Source: Saprospiraceae bacterium | GTDB taxonomy: Bacteria > Bacteroidota > Bacteroidia > Chitinophagales > Saprospiraceae | Length of the DNA: 64,000 nt | Direction of reading: 5' to 3' | Assembly: GCA_016787575.1 (NCBI GenBank) | Contig: JAEUUO010000010.1 | Location: 186,001-250,000, forward strand | Shown: positions 28,418 to 36,526 of the stretch, piece after piece | Layout: the number at the start of each line of letters is the position of its first letter | Numbering within the stretch: the first letter of the stretch is position 1 | The notes under the pieces: model-generated | What the model saw: only the letters and a program-made list of their open reading frames with translations | Databases searched by the model: none | What the model was told of the DNA's origin: nothing | Translations under genes and position numbers: made by a program

Positions 28418-29020
28418 TTATTTAAATTGTAGGATTGCACCCATTGTAAAACAAAGTCTGCAACGAGGTTCGTATTTATCTTTTTCGCCTAACACAATGG
28501 TTTCATTCTCTTCGCTCAAACGATAGGAATGTGTTGCAAGATTTCCGCAATGTGGGCAAATTGCATGTACTTTGGTGATGTATTCAGCAACTGCCATTAA
28601 TGCAGGCATTGGACCAAAGGGTTGTCCCCTAAAATCCATATCAAGACCTGCAATGATGATGCGTTTGCCTTTGACAGCGAGTTCCTGACAAATCTCAGGT
28701 AGTTGAACATCAAAAAACTGGGCTTCGTCAATGCCAACAACTTCAGTATCTTCCTGAATGGCAAGCAGTTCTTTAGACGATAAAATAGGTTTTGAAAGCA
28801 AAGCATTTTCATCATGAGATACTACTTTTCGCTCATCATACCGGGTATCTTTACTAGGCTTGAAAATTTCAACTTTTTGATTTGCAATCCGGGCACGCTT
28901 TAGACGCCGGATCAATTCTTCGGTTTTTCCGCTGAACATAGAGCCACAGATGACCTCTATCCATCCGGAGCGTTGTGACTTGTAGGCTGGTTCTAAAAAC
29001 ATTCTTGCTGCAAATATCAT
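28418..29020 (-). CDS. tdk: Thymidine kinase (type II)
   Basis: 200 aa. The P-loop is [15 protein letters not shown], the Walker B/catalytic segment is [11 protein letters not shown], and [15 protein letters not shown] precedes the lasso. The structural zinc is held by CPHCGN and CRLC near the C-terminus. It phosphorylates deoxythymidine for salvage. A start at Met7 ([10 protein letters not shown]) is also possible. It is the first gene of the tdk-purH-coaX-OMP run, which is therefore mostly nucleotide and cofactor metabolism. Confidence 0.96.
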   Translation of the reverse strand: MIFAARMFLEPAYKSQRSGWIEVICGSMFSGKTEELIRRLKRARIANQKVEIFKPSKDTRYDERKVVSHDENALLSKPILSSKELLAIQEDTEVVGIDEAQFFDVQLPEICQELAVKGKRIIIAGLDMDFRGQPFGPMPALMAVAEYITKVHAICPHCGNLATHSYRLSEENETIVLGEKDKYEPRCRLCFTMGAILQFK

Positions 29021-29071
29021 ACAATTCCATATATATATGAAATTTCAATATGTCTTGCCGCTAAATTCGAA

Positions 29072-29079
29072 TACCTTTG
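29072..29079 (+). promoter_or_regulatory. Bacteroidota -7 promoter box
   Basis: TACCTTTG matches TAnnTTTG in the divergent gap between tdk and the gene at 29129. The leader would be about 45 nt. The best upstream TTG is closer than usual, so the -33 element is not fixed. Confidence 0.4.
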
Positions 29080-29128
29080 TGCAAATAATTATAACATAAA
29101 AACCGTTTTAAGCCAACAAAATTTTGCT

Positions 29129-29719
29129 ATGGAATTTAACAATGTCAGAAAATGGATGCAAAAGATGACAACCATCCTGGACGTCTATTCAAAAGAAGAG
29201 AGTTTTACGCAGTCCGAAAAAAATTTATTGCTTGATTACAATCAAAAAATAAAGGAGGCCATTCTAACAATTAAAGTGGAGGATGAAGCCATTTCAGATA
29301 ATGAACTGTCTGATATTCAGGAAAGTCCGGCCCCCAAAACAAAACCGGAAAAACGTCAACAAGAGCCTGTAATTGAACCCACTGCAACCAAACCTGCAAC
29401 TATCGAAAACACTCGTTACCAAGAGTTGTTTACATTTAAGAAAGTTGAAGATTTATCGGAACAATTGGATTCTACCCCTATCAGCAGCATCCAAAAAGCT
29501 ATGGGATTAAATGAAAGAATATTGACTCAAAATGAACTTTTTGGCGGTGATAAGAATTCATTTGATAATGCGCTGCAACGTTTAAATTCACTTGAAAGTT
29601 TTGAAGAAGCCAGAAATTACTTAAGTGATGAATTAATTCCCCAATATGATTGGATGGATGAAAAACGGATTAAAAAGGCTCAGTGGTTTATTAAATTGAT
29701 CAAACGGAAATATTCCTAA
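29129..29719 (+). CDS. Conserved hypothetical protein upstream of rhomboid
   Basis: A 196-aa soluble, strongly charged protein. A helical N-terminus (about 1-50) is followed by a Pro/Lys/Glu-rich linker (about 70-100) and a conserved C-terminal segment (about 115-190) containing MGLNERILTQNELFGGDK and LNSLESFEEARNYL. I recall this C-terminal pattern in uncharacterised Bacteroidota proteins. The stop shares one base with the start of the rhomboid gene (TAATG), implying translational coupling. No signal peptide or membrane helix is visible, so it is probably cytoplasmic. Confidence 0.78.
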   Translation: MEFNNVRKWMQKMTTILDVYSKEESFTQSEKNLLLDYNQKIKEAILTIKVEDEAISDNELSDIQESPAPKTKPEKRQQEPVIEPTATKPATIENTRYQELFTFKKVEDLSEQLDSTPISSIQKAMGLNERILTQNELFGGDKNSFDNALQRLNSLESFEEARNYLSDELIPQYDWMDEKRIKKAQWFIKLIKRKYS

Positions 29720-30438
29720 TGCTTGAATTAGCCAAAGAAAAAGAAAAATTCATTTACGCTCTTTTTGTTGCTTTGTTATTTTCTGTGGCATGTATCTTAG
29801 TCCACATATTATTTTTAGTTTTTCCCATACAAAAATATGATTGGAGTGTATATCCCAGAGACATCCATCAATGGTATGGAATTTTCACGGGACAATTTAT
29901 TCATGCTAGCTGGGGGCATTTGTTTTCCAATCTTCCTCCCCTATTTGTAAGCAGTCTGGTATTGTTTTATTTTTATAGAAGTATTGGATGGGCAGGCTTT
30001 TTCCTAATCTTGTTGTTGACCGGATTTATGGTTTTTCTATTTGGTAGAAATTATTCACACATTGGGGCAAGTGGATTGGTTTATGGTTTAATTTCATTTA
30101 TTTTCTTTTCGGGGATCTTCAGGAGGAATGTTAAATCAATTGTATTAATGACCATTATGGTCATCATGTATAGTGGTTATTTAGCCGGATTTTTTCCAAC
30201 TGAAGAACGGGTTTCCTGGGAGAGTCATATATTTGGAGCGATTGCCGGTTTGTGGACTGCTTTTATTTTTAGAAATTTCAGAGAGCACGATGAAGTAGAA
30301 GTAGTTTATGAATGGAAAGGAAAAGACCGGACTCCAAAAACATATTTTTTAGAGCGCGATGTATTTGATAAAACACTTGCAGAACGTAAAGCAGAAAAAG
30401 CTTCGGAAAATTCATTTTTCGAAGACCTACAGAGTTGA
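29719..30438 (+). CDS. Rhomboid-family intramembrane serine protease
   Basis: A 239-aa membrane protein with about six helices. The catalytic dyad is present: Ser in HIGASGLVYGLISF (GxSG) and His in ESHIFGAIAGLW. The L1-loop and helix signature WGHLFSNLPPLF carries the conserved HxxxN. Rhomboids cut single-span substrates within the membrane. A charged cytoplasmic tail of about 45 residues (REHDEVEVVYEWKG...) follows the last helix. The start overlaps the upstream hypothetical's stop by one base. The natural substrate is unknown. Confidence 0.93.
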   Translation: MLELAKEKEKFIYALFVALLFSVACILVHILFLVFPIQKYDWSVYPRDIHQWYGIFTGQFIHASWGHLFSNLPPLFVSSLVLFYFYRSIGWAGFFLILLLTGFMVFLFGRNYSHIGASGLVYGLISFIFFSGIFRRNVKSIVLMTIMVIMYSGYLAGFFPTEERVSWESHIFGAIAGLWTAFIFRNFREHDEVEVVYEWKGKDRTPKTYFLERDVFDKTLAERKAEKASENSFFEDLQS

Positions 30439-30463
30439 TTCTCCCTGTAGAAATCAACTCTGT
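30429..30463 (+). repeat. 12-bp inverted repeat over the rhomboid stop codon
   Basis: Arms 30429-30440 (ACAGAGTTGATT) and 30452-30463 are perfect complements, with an 11-nt loop. The rhomboid TGA is inside the left arm. There is no T tract after it, so it is more likely an mRNA 3' stabilising hairpin or inefficient terminator than a classical one. Confidence 0.55.
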
Positions 30464-30497
30464 AAATCATTCAGTTAACAATTTTGATTAAAATTGT

Positions 30498-30674
30498 TTA
30501 CAGTTCTGTTGCCAAATCTTTTAGGATTTCATCCTCATCATGATTTGATTTAGATGTTCGAATCCAGGACAGGTGCTTTCTGTAATTTTCAAGCCAGCCT
30601 GGTTTCAAATTCAATTCGGCTTCGAATTGATCCATCCAAGAATTGGTGTGTGCCTGCGGTTTAATCGAACTCAT
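30498..30674 (-). CDS. Small hypothetical protein, 58 aa
   Basis: An open frame from ATG (30672-30674, minus) to TAA (30498-30500). The product is hydrophilic, with three Trp and a helical, acidic C-terminal half (NHDEDEILKDLATEL). Composition is protein-like and the frame fills the otherwise empty space between the rhomboid gene and murQ. No family recognised, so this is a candidate only. It is convergent with the rhomboid gene and lies about 120 nt from the tandem palindromes, which are on its upstream side. Confidence 0.45.
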   Translation of the reverse strand: MSSIKPQAHTNSWMDQFEAELNLKPGWLENYRKHLSWIRTSKSNHDEDEILKDLATEL

Positions 30675-30793
30675 AAAACAAGAATTTAGGGTTAATAAAG
30701 CATGTATTTAATGGGAGACTTCAGGTTTGAAATTCGCTGCCTGAAGTATCTCATTTTCATATTGCAAGATATTACAAAAAAAGCCTGAATGTC

Positions 30794-30862
30794 ATCAGGG
30801 TAAACCCTGATTTTTTATCAGGGTTTACCCTGATTTTTTATCAGGGTTTACCCTGATTTTTT
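30794..30862 (+). repeat. Three tandem 23-bp palindromic units with T tails
   Basis: Three contiguous units (30794-30816, 30817-30839, 30840-30862) each consist of a 7-bp stem ATCAGGG/CCCTGAT, a 4-nt loop and T5. Loops are TAAA, TTTA, TTTA; otherwise the copies are identical. Each unit reads as a small intrinsic terminator on the plus strand; on the minus strand the tails are A. They lie between the small ORF start (30674) and the murQ stop (30933). Near-identical copies imply recent expansion. Confidence 0.85.
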
Positions 30863-30932
30863 GATGATTTTTAGGAATTTTTAAATTTTTAGCTCTGGAA
30901 TTTTAAAAAAACTGATCAGGCTTTATTAAAAA

Positions 30933-31754
30933 TTAGGACTGATTTTTCGATAAAAATCTCAATACTTCCCGGACACTTCCAAATTCTAATAGAAGCTCCC
31001 GGGCTTTTTCTTTGCTTACAGAATGACTTTGCATGACCATCTGAATACCTCTTTCAATAAGTTTGTGATTAGCCAATTGCATATCAACCATTTTATTATC
31101 CATCACTCTCCCAAATCGAATCATCAGGCAGGTTGAAATCATATTCAACAACATTTTCTGTGCAGTTCCACTTTTAAGCCGGGTACTACCAGTAATAAAT
31201 TCAGGTCCCAATTGCAATTCAAATGAAAAATCAGCCACTTTAGACAGCGGACTTCCCGGATTGGATGTAATGCCGGCAGTGGCAATCCGATGCGCTCTGC
31301 AGTGTTTGAGTCCATTTACAACATAAGGAGTTGTTCCACTAGCTGTTATACCAATAACTGTGTCCAATTCCCCTACAGAAAAAGATTTTAAATCCAACCA
31401 TGCTTTTTGGGGGTCGTCTTCAGCAAATTCCACGGCTTTCCGTATGGCGCCGTCTCCACCGGCGATGATCCCATTAAAGAGGTCAGGACTTACTCCAAAA
31501 GTGGGGGGACATTCGGATGCATCTAAAATACCTAAACGACCACTGGTTCCTGCTCCAATATAAAAAATCCGTCCACCCTCTTGAAGTTTTGGCAAAGTCT
31601 GATCGATAAATGCAGCAACAAGAGGCAACAAAAGTTTCACCGCTTGTGCAGGTTTATGGTCCTCTGCATTCATGCATTCCAATAACTCTAAGCTGCTTTT
31701 ATGCTCCAAATCATGGTACAAGGATTCAGCTTCTGTCAATCGGATAAAATTCAT
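30933..31754 (-). CDS. murQ: N-acetylmuramic acid 6-phosphate etherase
   Basis: A 273-aa SIS-domain enzyme that removes the lactyl ether from MurNAc-6-phosphate to give GlcNAc-6-phosphate in cell-wall recycling. Diagnostic segments are GRIFYIGAGTSGRLGILDAS, ECPPTFGVSP (with the family catalytic Glu), GGDGAIRKAVEFAEDD, GITASGTTPYV and GSTRLKSGTAQKMLLNM. Length is slightly shorter than E. coli MurQ. It overlaps the upstream sodium:solute symporter gene by 4 nt, so the two are an operon. Confidence 0.96.
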   Translation of the reverse strand: MNFIRLTEAESLYHDLEHKSSLELLECMNAEDHKPAQAVKLLLPLVAAFIDQTLPKLQEGGRIFYIGAGTSGRLGILDASECPPTFGVSPDLFNGIIAGGDGAIRKAVEFAEDDPQKAWLDLKSFSVGELDTVIGITASGTTPYVVNGLKHCRAHRIATAGITSNPGSPLSKVADFSFELQLGPEFITGSTRLKSGTAQKMLLNMISTCLMIRFGRVMDNKMVDMQLANHKLIERGIQMVMQSHSVSKEKARELLLEFGSVREVLRFLSKNQS

Positions 31755-33202
31755 AATTTCTTTTTCGAAATGGCTAATAAACTCAGGTAGGTAACCAGTC
31801 CATTTAAAGGAAGGTTTAAATATCCCAAAGAAAACCCATGAAACCAGCTAACTGAATTGCGATCAATAATAAAAACCACAACAGGAGCAATAAAACAAAG
31901 TATCCAAACGAGCATGGAGTTTGGCAACACACGTTTTGAAAATAAGGCGAATACATATAAACCCAAAAGGGGCCCATACGTGTACCCTGCTAATTTAAGA
32001 ATTAAATCAATGATGGATTTATTATCTACCCATTTAAAGATAAAAACCAACAATAGAAAGATTATTGCAAAGGAAACATGCACCCATTTTCGTTTGATGA
32101 TTTTTTGTTGTTCCGTAAGTTGTGTATTTCTATTAAATCCCAAAATGTCAACACAATAAGAAGATGTTAAAGCAGTTATTGCCCCATCAGCACTTGGGAA
32201 CAAAGCAGATATCAGACCAATTACAAATAAAAGTGAAAACAAAACAGGCATCTTATCCAAAGCAATCAATGGAAACAGATCATCTCCCTGTACCCCCAAT
32301 CCATTTTGATTAGAATACATTGCAAGCAAAGCACCCAATATTAAAAACAAACAATTCACAAATACAAGCACTACACTAAAACTCAACATGTTTTTCTGTG
32401 AATCTTTAAGTGTGCGAACGCTGATATTTTTCTGCATCATTTCCTGATCCATACCGGTCATGCTTATGGTGATAAATGCTCCTCCGATCAAATGCTTCCA
32501 AAAATTGGAACCAGCATTGACATCTCCATTATACCAACGCAGGTAATTGGCTTGTTGCATTTGGTCAATTGCAGTCAAGCAATCTAAATTTAACTGATTC
32601 AGAATAATAATTATACAGCATACCAAAGCCAGTAACATAAAAAATGTTTGCAAGGTATCTGTCCATACAATTGTTTTTACACCTCCTTGTAAGGTATATA
32701 CCAATATCATAGACAAAATAAAGAATGCAGTCCAATAAAATGATATCCCCAAATCGTTTAATAAGAAAAGTTGCAAGACATTGATCACTAAAAATAAACG
32801 AGCTGTTGCGCCGATGGTGCGCGAAACAATAAAAAAAGTAGCACCTGTTTTATATGCAATGCGCCCCAACTGCTGATCCAGAAAATGATAAATCGAGCTA
32901 ACCTGCATTCGATAATATATTGGGAGTAAAACAAAAGCAACCACTATATATCCCAGAAAATAACCCAACACAACTTGTAAATAATAAAAGCCTTGAGACC
33001 CAACTGTTCCGGGAACTGAAATAAATGTAACACCAGATAAAGACGTTCCTATCATTCCAAAAGCGACTACAAACCAATTCGAATTTCGTTTGCCGATAAA
33101 AAAGCTTTCATTGGATTGGTCTTTGGAGGTTGCACGTGCAATCCAAAGCAATACACCAAAATATAAAAGCAACAGACTGCTTAACCAATAACTAAAATGC
33201 AT
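31751..33202 (-). CDS. Sodium:solute symporter (SSS family), probable amino-sugar importer
   Basis: 483 aa with about 13 hydrophobic segments in the LeuT/SSS fold. Recognisable parts are an early SNWFVVAFGMIGTSLSGVTF (sodium-site helix), GFYYLQVVLGYFLGYIVVAF, YTLQGGVKTIVWTD (typical SSS loop) and ALFPSADGAITALTSSY. It is co-operonic with murQ (4-nt overlap). In Tannerella forsythia an SSS-type inner-membrane transporter encoded beside murQ takes up MurNAc, so MurNAc is the best guess for the substrate. A MurNAc kinase gene is not next to it here. Confidence 0.88.
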   Translation of the reverse strand: MHFSYWLSSLLLLYFGVLLWIARATSKDQSNESFFIGKRNSNWFVVAFGMIGTSLSGVTFISVPGTVGSQGFYYLQVVLGYFLGYIVVAFVLLPIYYRMQVSSIYHFLDQQLGRIAYKTGATFFIVSRTIGATARLFLVINVLQLFLLNDLGISFYWTAFFILSMILVYTLQGGVKTIVWTDTLQTFFMLLALVCCIIIILNQLNLDCLTAIDQMQQANYLRWYNGDVNAGSNFWKHLIGGAFITISMTGMDQEMMQKNISVRTLKDSQKNMLSFSVVLVFVNCLFLILGALLAMYSNQNGLGVQGDDLFPLIALDKMPVLFSLLFVIGLISALFPSADGAITALTSSYCVDILGFNRNTQLTEQQKIIKRKWVHVSFAIIFLLLVFIFKWVDNKSIIDLILKLAGYTYGPLLGLYVFALFSKRVLPNSMLVWILCFIAPVVVFIIDRNSVSWFHGFSLGYLNLPLNGLVTYLSLLAISKKKL

Positions 33203-33310
33203 AAAATTGAATTCATCAACAAAGAAACTTAAATTAATTCACAGTTGATAATTTGTTGTTAATCTCCTTTTCAAATTAAAAGGTCGCATTTAATATTAGT
33301 TAATTTGCAT

Positions 33311-34555
33311 ATGACCATGCGCATTATCCATCTTTACAGGGATTCATTTGCAGGATTAAACATTAATTCCTGGTTGCTTGCATTGGTTCAATTGGTAAAT
33401 CGTGCAGGCACCATGGTAGTACCCTTTATGTCTATGTATATGACGCAGCACATTGGGGTAAGTATTACAAAAGCTGGCGTCGTGATGACTTGTTTTGGAT
33501 TGGGTTCTATTGTAGGTGCTTATTTTGGAGGCAAATTAACCGACCGAATCGGATTTTATAACTTAATGCTTTTTGCATTGGTTGCCGGAGGTTTTTCTTA
33601 TATTTTTATTTCATTTTTCGAAAATTATTATTTAATCTGTCTTGCAACTTTTATTGCATCTGTAATAAATGAAAGTTTCAGGCCGGCAAGCATGGCTGCG
33701 ATTTCGGCTTACAGCAATCCGGATACATTAACAAGAAGTGGATCACTGGTTCGATTATCTGTCAATTTAGGATGGGCATTTGGAGCAGCAATCGGCGGAT
33801 GGATCGCATCCCACAATTATCAGTTGTTGTTTTATGTAGATGGAATTACCAATATACTTGCTGGAGTTTTGATTTATTATAAATTACCCAGACTTGATGT
33901 AAACCCTAAAAAAGAAGGGACGGCAAAAAATAAAACAATACAACAATCAGCATTTAAAGATAGATTTTATTTGTATTTCATATTGTTGACTTGCTTATTT
34001 GGACTCTGCTTTTTCCAAATATTTACAACCCTCCCAATTTATTTAAAAACTGAATTGGCATTATCAGAAAGTCAAATCGGCTGGGTATTGGGAATCAATG
34101 GTTTATTTATTGCAGCTTTTGAGATGGTTGCCGTATATTCTTTAGAAAATGTCCGAAGGCTTCGATTGATTGCAATGGGAACATTTATTACTGGATTGTC
34201 TTTTGTATTATTTAATCTAGTATCCATGGAAGGATTTCATCTTGGGATTTTATCATCAGCAATTATTTCTGTAGGAGAAATTTTAGCGATGCCTTTTATG
34301 TTGGTATTTTTTATGAAACGCAGCAACCCTTCAAACATCGGACAATATGCCTCTTTGTACACAATGGCATACAGTGTAGCACATATATGTGGTAGTTTTT
34401 CAGGCAGTGCCATAGCAGACCATTATGGGTTTGAAAGTTTATGGTGGATTGTTGGTTTCATGTCTACATTTATTGCCCTGGCTTTCTTGTATTTGGATAA
34501 GATTGAATCCCGGTACCCTGTTAGCATTCCGTTAAATGAATCCCGATTAGCCTGA
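33311..34555 (+). CDS. Major facilitator superfamily transporter
   Basis: About 415 aa with 12 hydrophobic segments. The MFS signature between helices 2 and 3 is GGKLTDRIGFYN, and VNLGWAFGAAIGGWIAS is the motif-C-like fifth helix. Starts at ATG 33311 or ATG 33317 are both acceptable; an upstream TTG is unlikely. Drug/H+ antiporters of the YajR/MdtG type have a similar layout, but the substrate cannot be read from sequence. It is divergent from the symporter-murQ operon. Confidence 0.88.
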   Translation: MTMRIIHLYRDSFAGLNINSWLLALVQLVNRAGTMVVPFMSMYMTQHIGVSITKAGVVMTCFGLGSIVGAYFGGKLTDRIGFYNLMLFALVAGGFSYIFISFFENYYLICLATFIASVINESFRPASMAAISAYSNPDTLTRSGSLVRLSVNLGWAFGAAIGGWIASHNYQLLFYVDGITNILAGVLIYYKLPRLDVNPKKEGTAKNKTIQQSAFKDRFYLYFILLTCLFGLCFFQIFTTLPIYLKTELALSESQIGWVLGINGLFIAAFEMVAVYSLENVRRLRLIAMGTFITGLSFVLFNLVSMEGFHLGILSSAIISVGEILAMPFMLVFFMKRSNPSNIGQYASLYTMAYSVAHICGSFSGSAIADHYGFESLWWIVGFMSTFIALAFLYLDKIESRYPVSIPLNESRLA

Positions 34556-34561
34556 ATGCCT

Positions 34562-34569
34562 TATCTTTG
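34562..34569 (+). promoter_or_regulatory. Bacteroidota -7 promoter box
   Basis: TATCTTTG matches TAnnTTTG, 26 nt before the ATG of the TMTC-like gene and just after the MFS stop. Confidence 0.45.
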
Positions 34570-34595
34570 GCCCTTCATCTTAGCAATTAGCATTC

Positions 34596-36521
34596 ATGAT
34601 TGATTCGATACATAAACTAATTCAAAGCAGCTGGAGCATATACTTGATTTTCATTATATCTTTTGCCCTTTACGCCAACACCCTATTTCATGAATTTGTG
34701 TTGGACGATCGGGTTGTATTTACTGAAAATCAATTTGTTCAAAATGGCTTAAATGGCATCGGCAAGATTTTCTCCAATGAAACATTTGCCGGATATTTTA
34801 AAGATTCAGGAAGAAAAAGTACGGTTGGCGGCGGACGATACAGACCTCTGACACTCGCTTTCTTTGCAGTTCAACATCAAGTTAATGGGAACAATCCATT
34901 TACTGCCCATTTATTTAATATTCTATTTTATGGATTATTGAATTGCATCGTATTTATCTGTTTGTCTAAATTGTTATCGTACCGCTATCCACAACAGGCA
35001 AAGGCCATTGCATTTATAGCTGCTTTGTTGTTTGCCATTCATCCTTTGCATACAGAAGTTGTTGCAAATATTAAAGGTCTGGATGAAATTTGGTCTTTGC
35101 TATTTTCTTTCACCAGTCTGTATTTTTTACTTAAAACAATTGAAACTAAAAAGTTAGTCCACGGAATTGCATCAGGAATATTTTTTATACTGGCTTTATT
35201 TTCTAAAGAAAATGCCATTGTTTTTCTTGCCTTGATGCCATTAGCTATTTATTTATTCATTCCAAAAGAAATAAAAAGAACTTGGTTCGTGTACAGTCCA
35301 CTTTTAATTTCTGCAGCGTTTTTTATTGGAATAAGAATTTGGGTATTGGGAGCAAGTTTTATAAATAGCTCCAGAAATTTTCTAGAAAACCCCTGGTTGC
35401 AATTTAGAGGCGAACGCCTTGTAGAAATAAATCCAGCAGAGAAATACGGAACTATATTTTATACTTTATTGCGCTATGTTTACTTAAACTTTATACCCTA
35501 CCCATTGACGCATGATTATGCACCCAAAAGCATTGCCTCAGTAAATTTATTTTCACCTCTCCCAATTCTTGCAATTGCATTGGCAGGAACTGCTATTTTC
35601 CTTGCTTTAAAATGGAGAACAAGCAAACCAATTTATACCTGGTCTATTGCACTATTTATGATTGCACTTATTCCAACCTCCAATTTATTCTTTTCAATTG
35701 GTGCTTACATGGGTGAACGATTTGTATTTGTATCCTCTCTTGGAATTTGTATTATGCTGGCTGCCTTTTTACTTCGCTTTTTGCAACCTCGTTATTCCTG
35801 GAGTATTTATTTATTGCCGATCTTATTGATTGCATTTTCTGCCCGTACGATCGCGCGGAATACAGTCTGGAAGAATAATTTTAGTTTATTTAATTCAGAT
35901 TACGAACATTCATCTAACAGCGCAAAATTAAACTCATCCCTTGGGTTTACCTTGTTGGAAAATTATCGAAAATCGGACGACAAGGAAGCAAATAAGTATT
36001 TGGTAAATCAAGCCATCTTTCATTTAAAGAAAGCATTGGAAATTTATCCGAACTACACAGATTGCATCTATTTGCTCGGCAATGCTTATTATATAATAAA
36101 GGATCACAAGGATGCTGTCGCTACGTATGAGCAATACATTACCATGTCACCAGGTGACATGTCTATAATGAAAAATTACCAAAAAGCACTTCGTGAATAT
36201 GGCCGTTATTTGTTTCATGAAGAACATAATAATCAAGAAGCCAAACAAGTCCTGATAAAGTCCTTAAAGTTAAATCCAAACGACGACCAGGCACTCGAAT
36301 TATTGGGAAGTGCAGAAGCGGAGCTTGGATACTTATTAAAATCATTGGAGTATTTAACCAAAGCTTCTCAAATCAATCCGCAATCAGCATCGGTTTGGGC
36401 CAATCTGTATATAACATATACACGCTTGGGTGACAAACCAAATGCACAAATTGCAATTAACAAAGGAATGGAAATCGACAAAGATGTCGTTAAAAAGCTG
36501 ATGACAGTAAAGGTTAAGTAA
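34596..36521 (+). CDS. TMTC-like membrane glycosyltransferase with TPR domain
   Basis: 641 aa. About eleven membrane helices (residues about 12-430) start with YANTLFHEFVLDDRVVFTEN, whose paired acidic residues match the first periplasmic loop of GT-C/TMTC O-mannosyltransferases. GRYRPLTLAFFAVQ and HPLHTEVVANIKG are further TMTC-like motifs. The C-terminal 200 residues hold about four TPRs (AIFHLKKALEIYPNYTDCIY, AVATYEQYITMSPG, AKQVLIKSLKLNPNDDQALE, SLEYLTKASQINPQSASVW). Protein O-mannosylation in the periplasm is inferred. Bacteroidota do glycosylate exported proteins, but the acceptor is not known here. Confidence 0.82.
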   Translation: MIDSIHKLIQSSWSIYLIFIISFALYANTLFHEFVLDDRVVFTENQFVQNGLNGIGKIFSNETFAGYFKDSGRKSTVGGGRYRPLTLAFFAVQHQVNGNNPFTAHLFNILFYGLLNCIVFICLSKLLSYRYPQQAKAIAFIAALLFAIHPLHTEVVANIKGLDEIWSLLFSFTSLYFLLKTIETKKLVHGIASGIFFILALFSKENAIVFLALMPLAIYLFIPKEIKRTWFVYSPLLISAAFFIGIRIWVLGASFINSSRNFLENPWLQFRGERLVEINPAEKYGTIFYTLLRYVYLNFIPYPLTHDYAPKSIASVNLFSPLPILAIALAGTAIFLALKWRTSKPIYTWSIALFMIALIPTSNLFFSIGAYMGERFVFVSSLGICIMLAAFLLRFLQPRYSWSIYLLPILLIAFSARTIARNTVWKNNFSLFNSDYEHSSNSAKLNSSLGFTLLENYRKSDDKEANKYLVNQAIFHLKKALEIYPNYTDCIYLLGNAYYIIKDHKDAVATYEQYITMSPGDMSIMKNYQKALREYGRYLFHEEHNNQEAKQVLIKSLKLNPNDDQALELLGSAEAELGYLLKSLEYLTKASQINPQSASVWANLYITYTRLGDKPNAQIAINKGMEIDKDVVKKLMTVKVK

Positions 36522-36526
36522 TTGTA

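Noticed and set aside
30794..30862. CRISPR array
   Set aside because: Units are contiguous 23-bp palindromes with no spacers and no cas genes are nearby.
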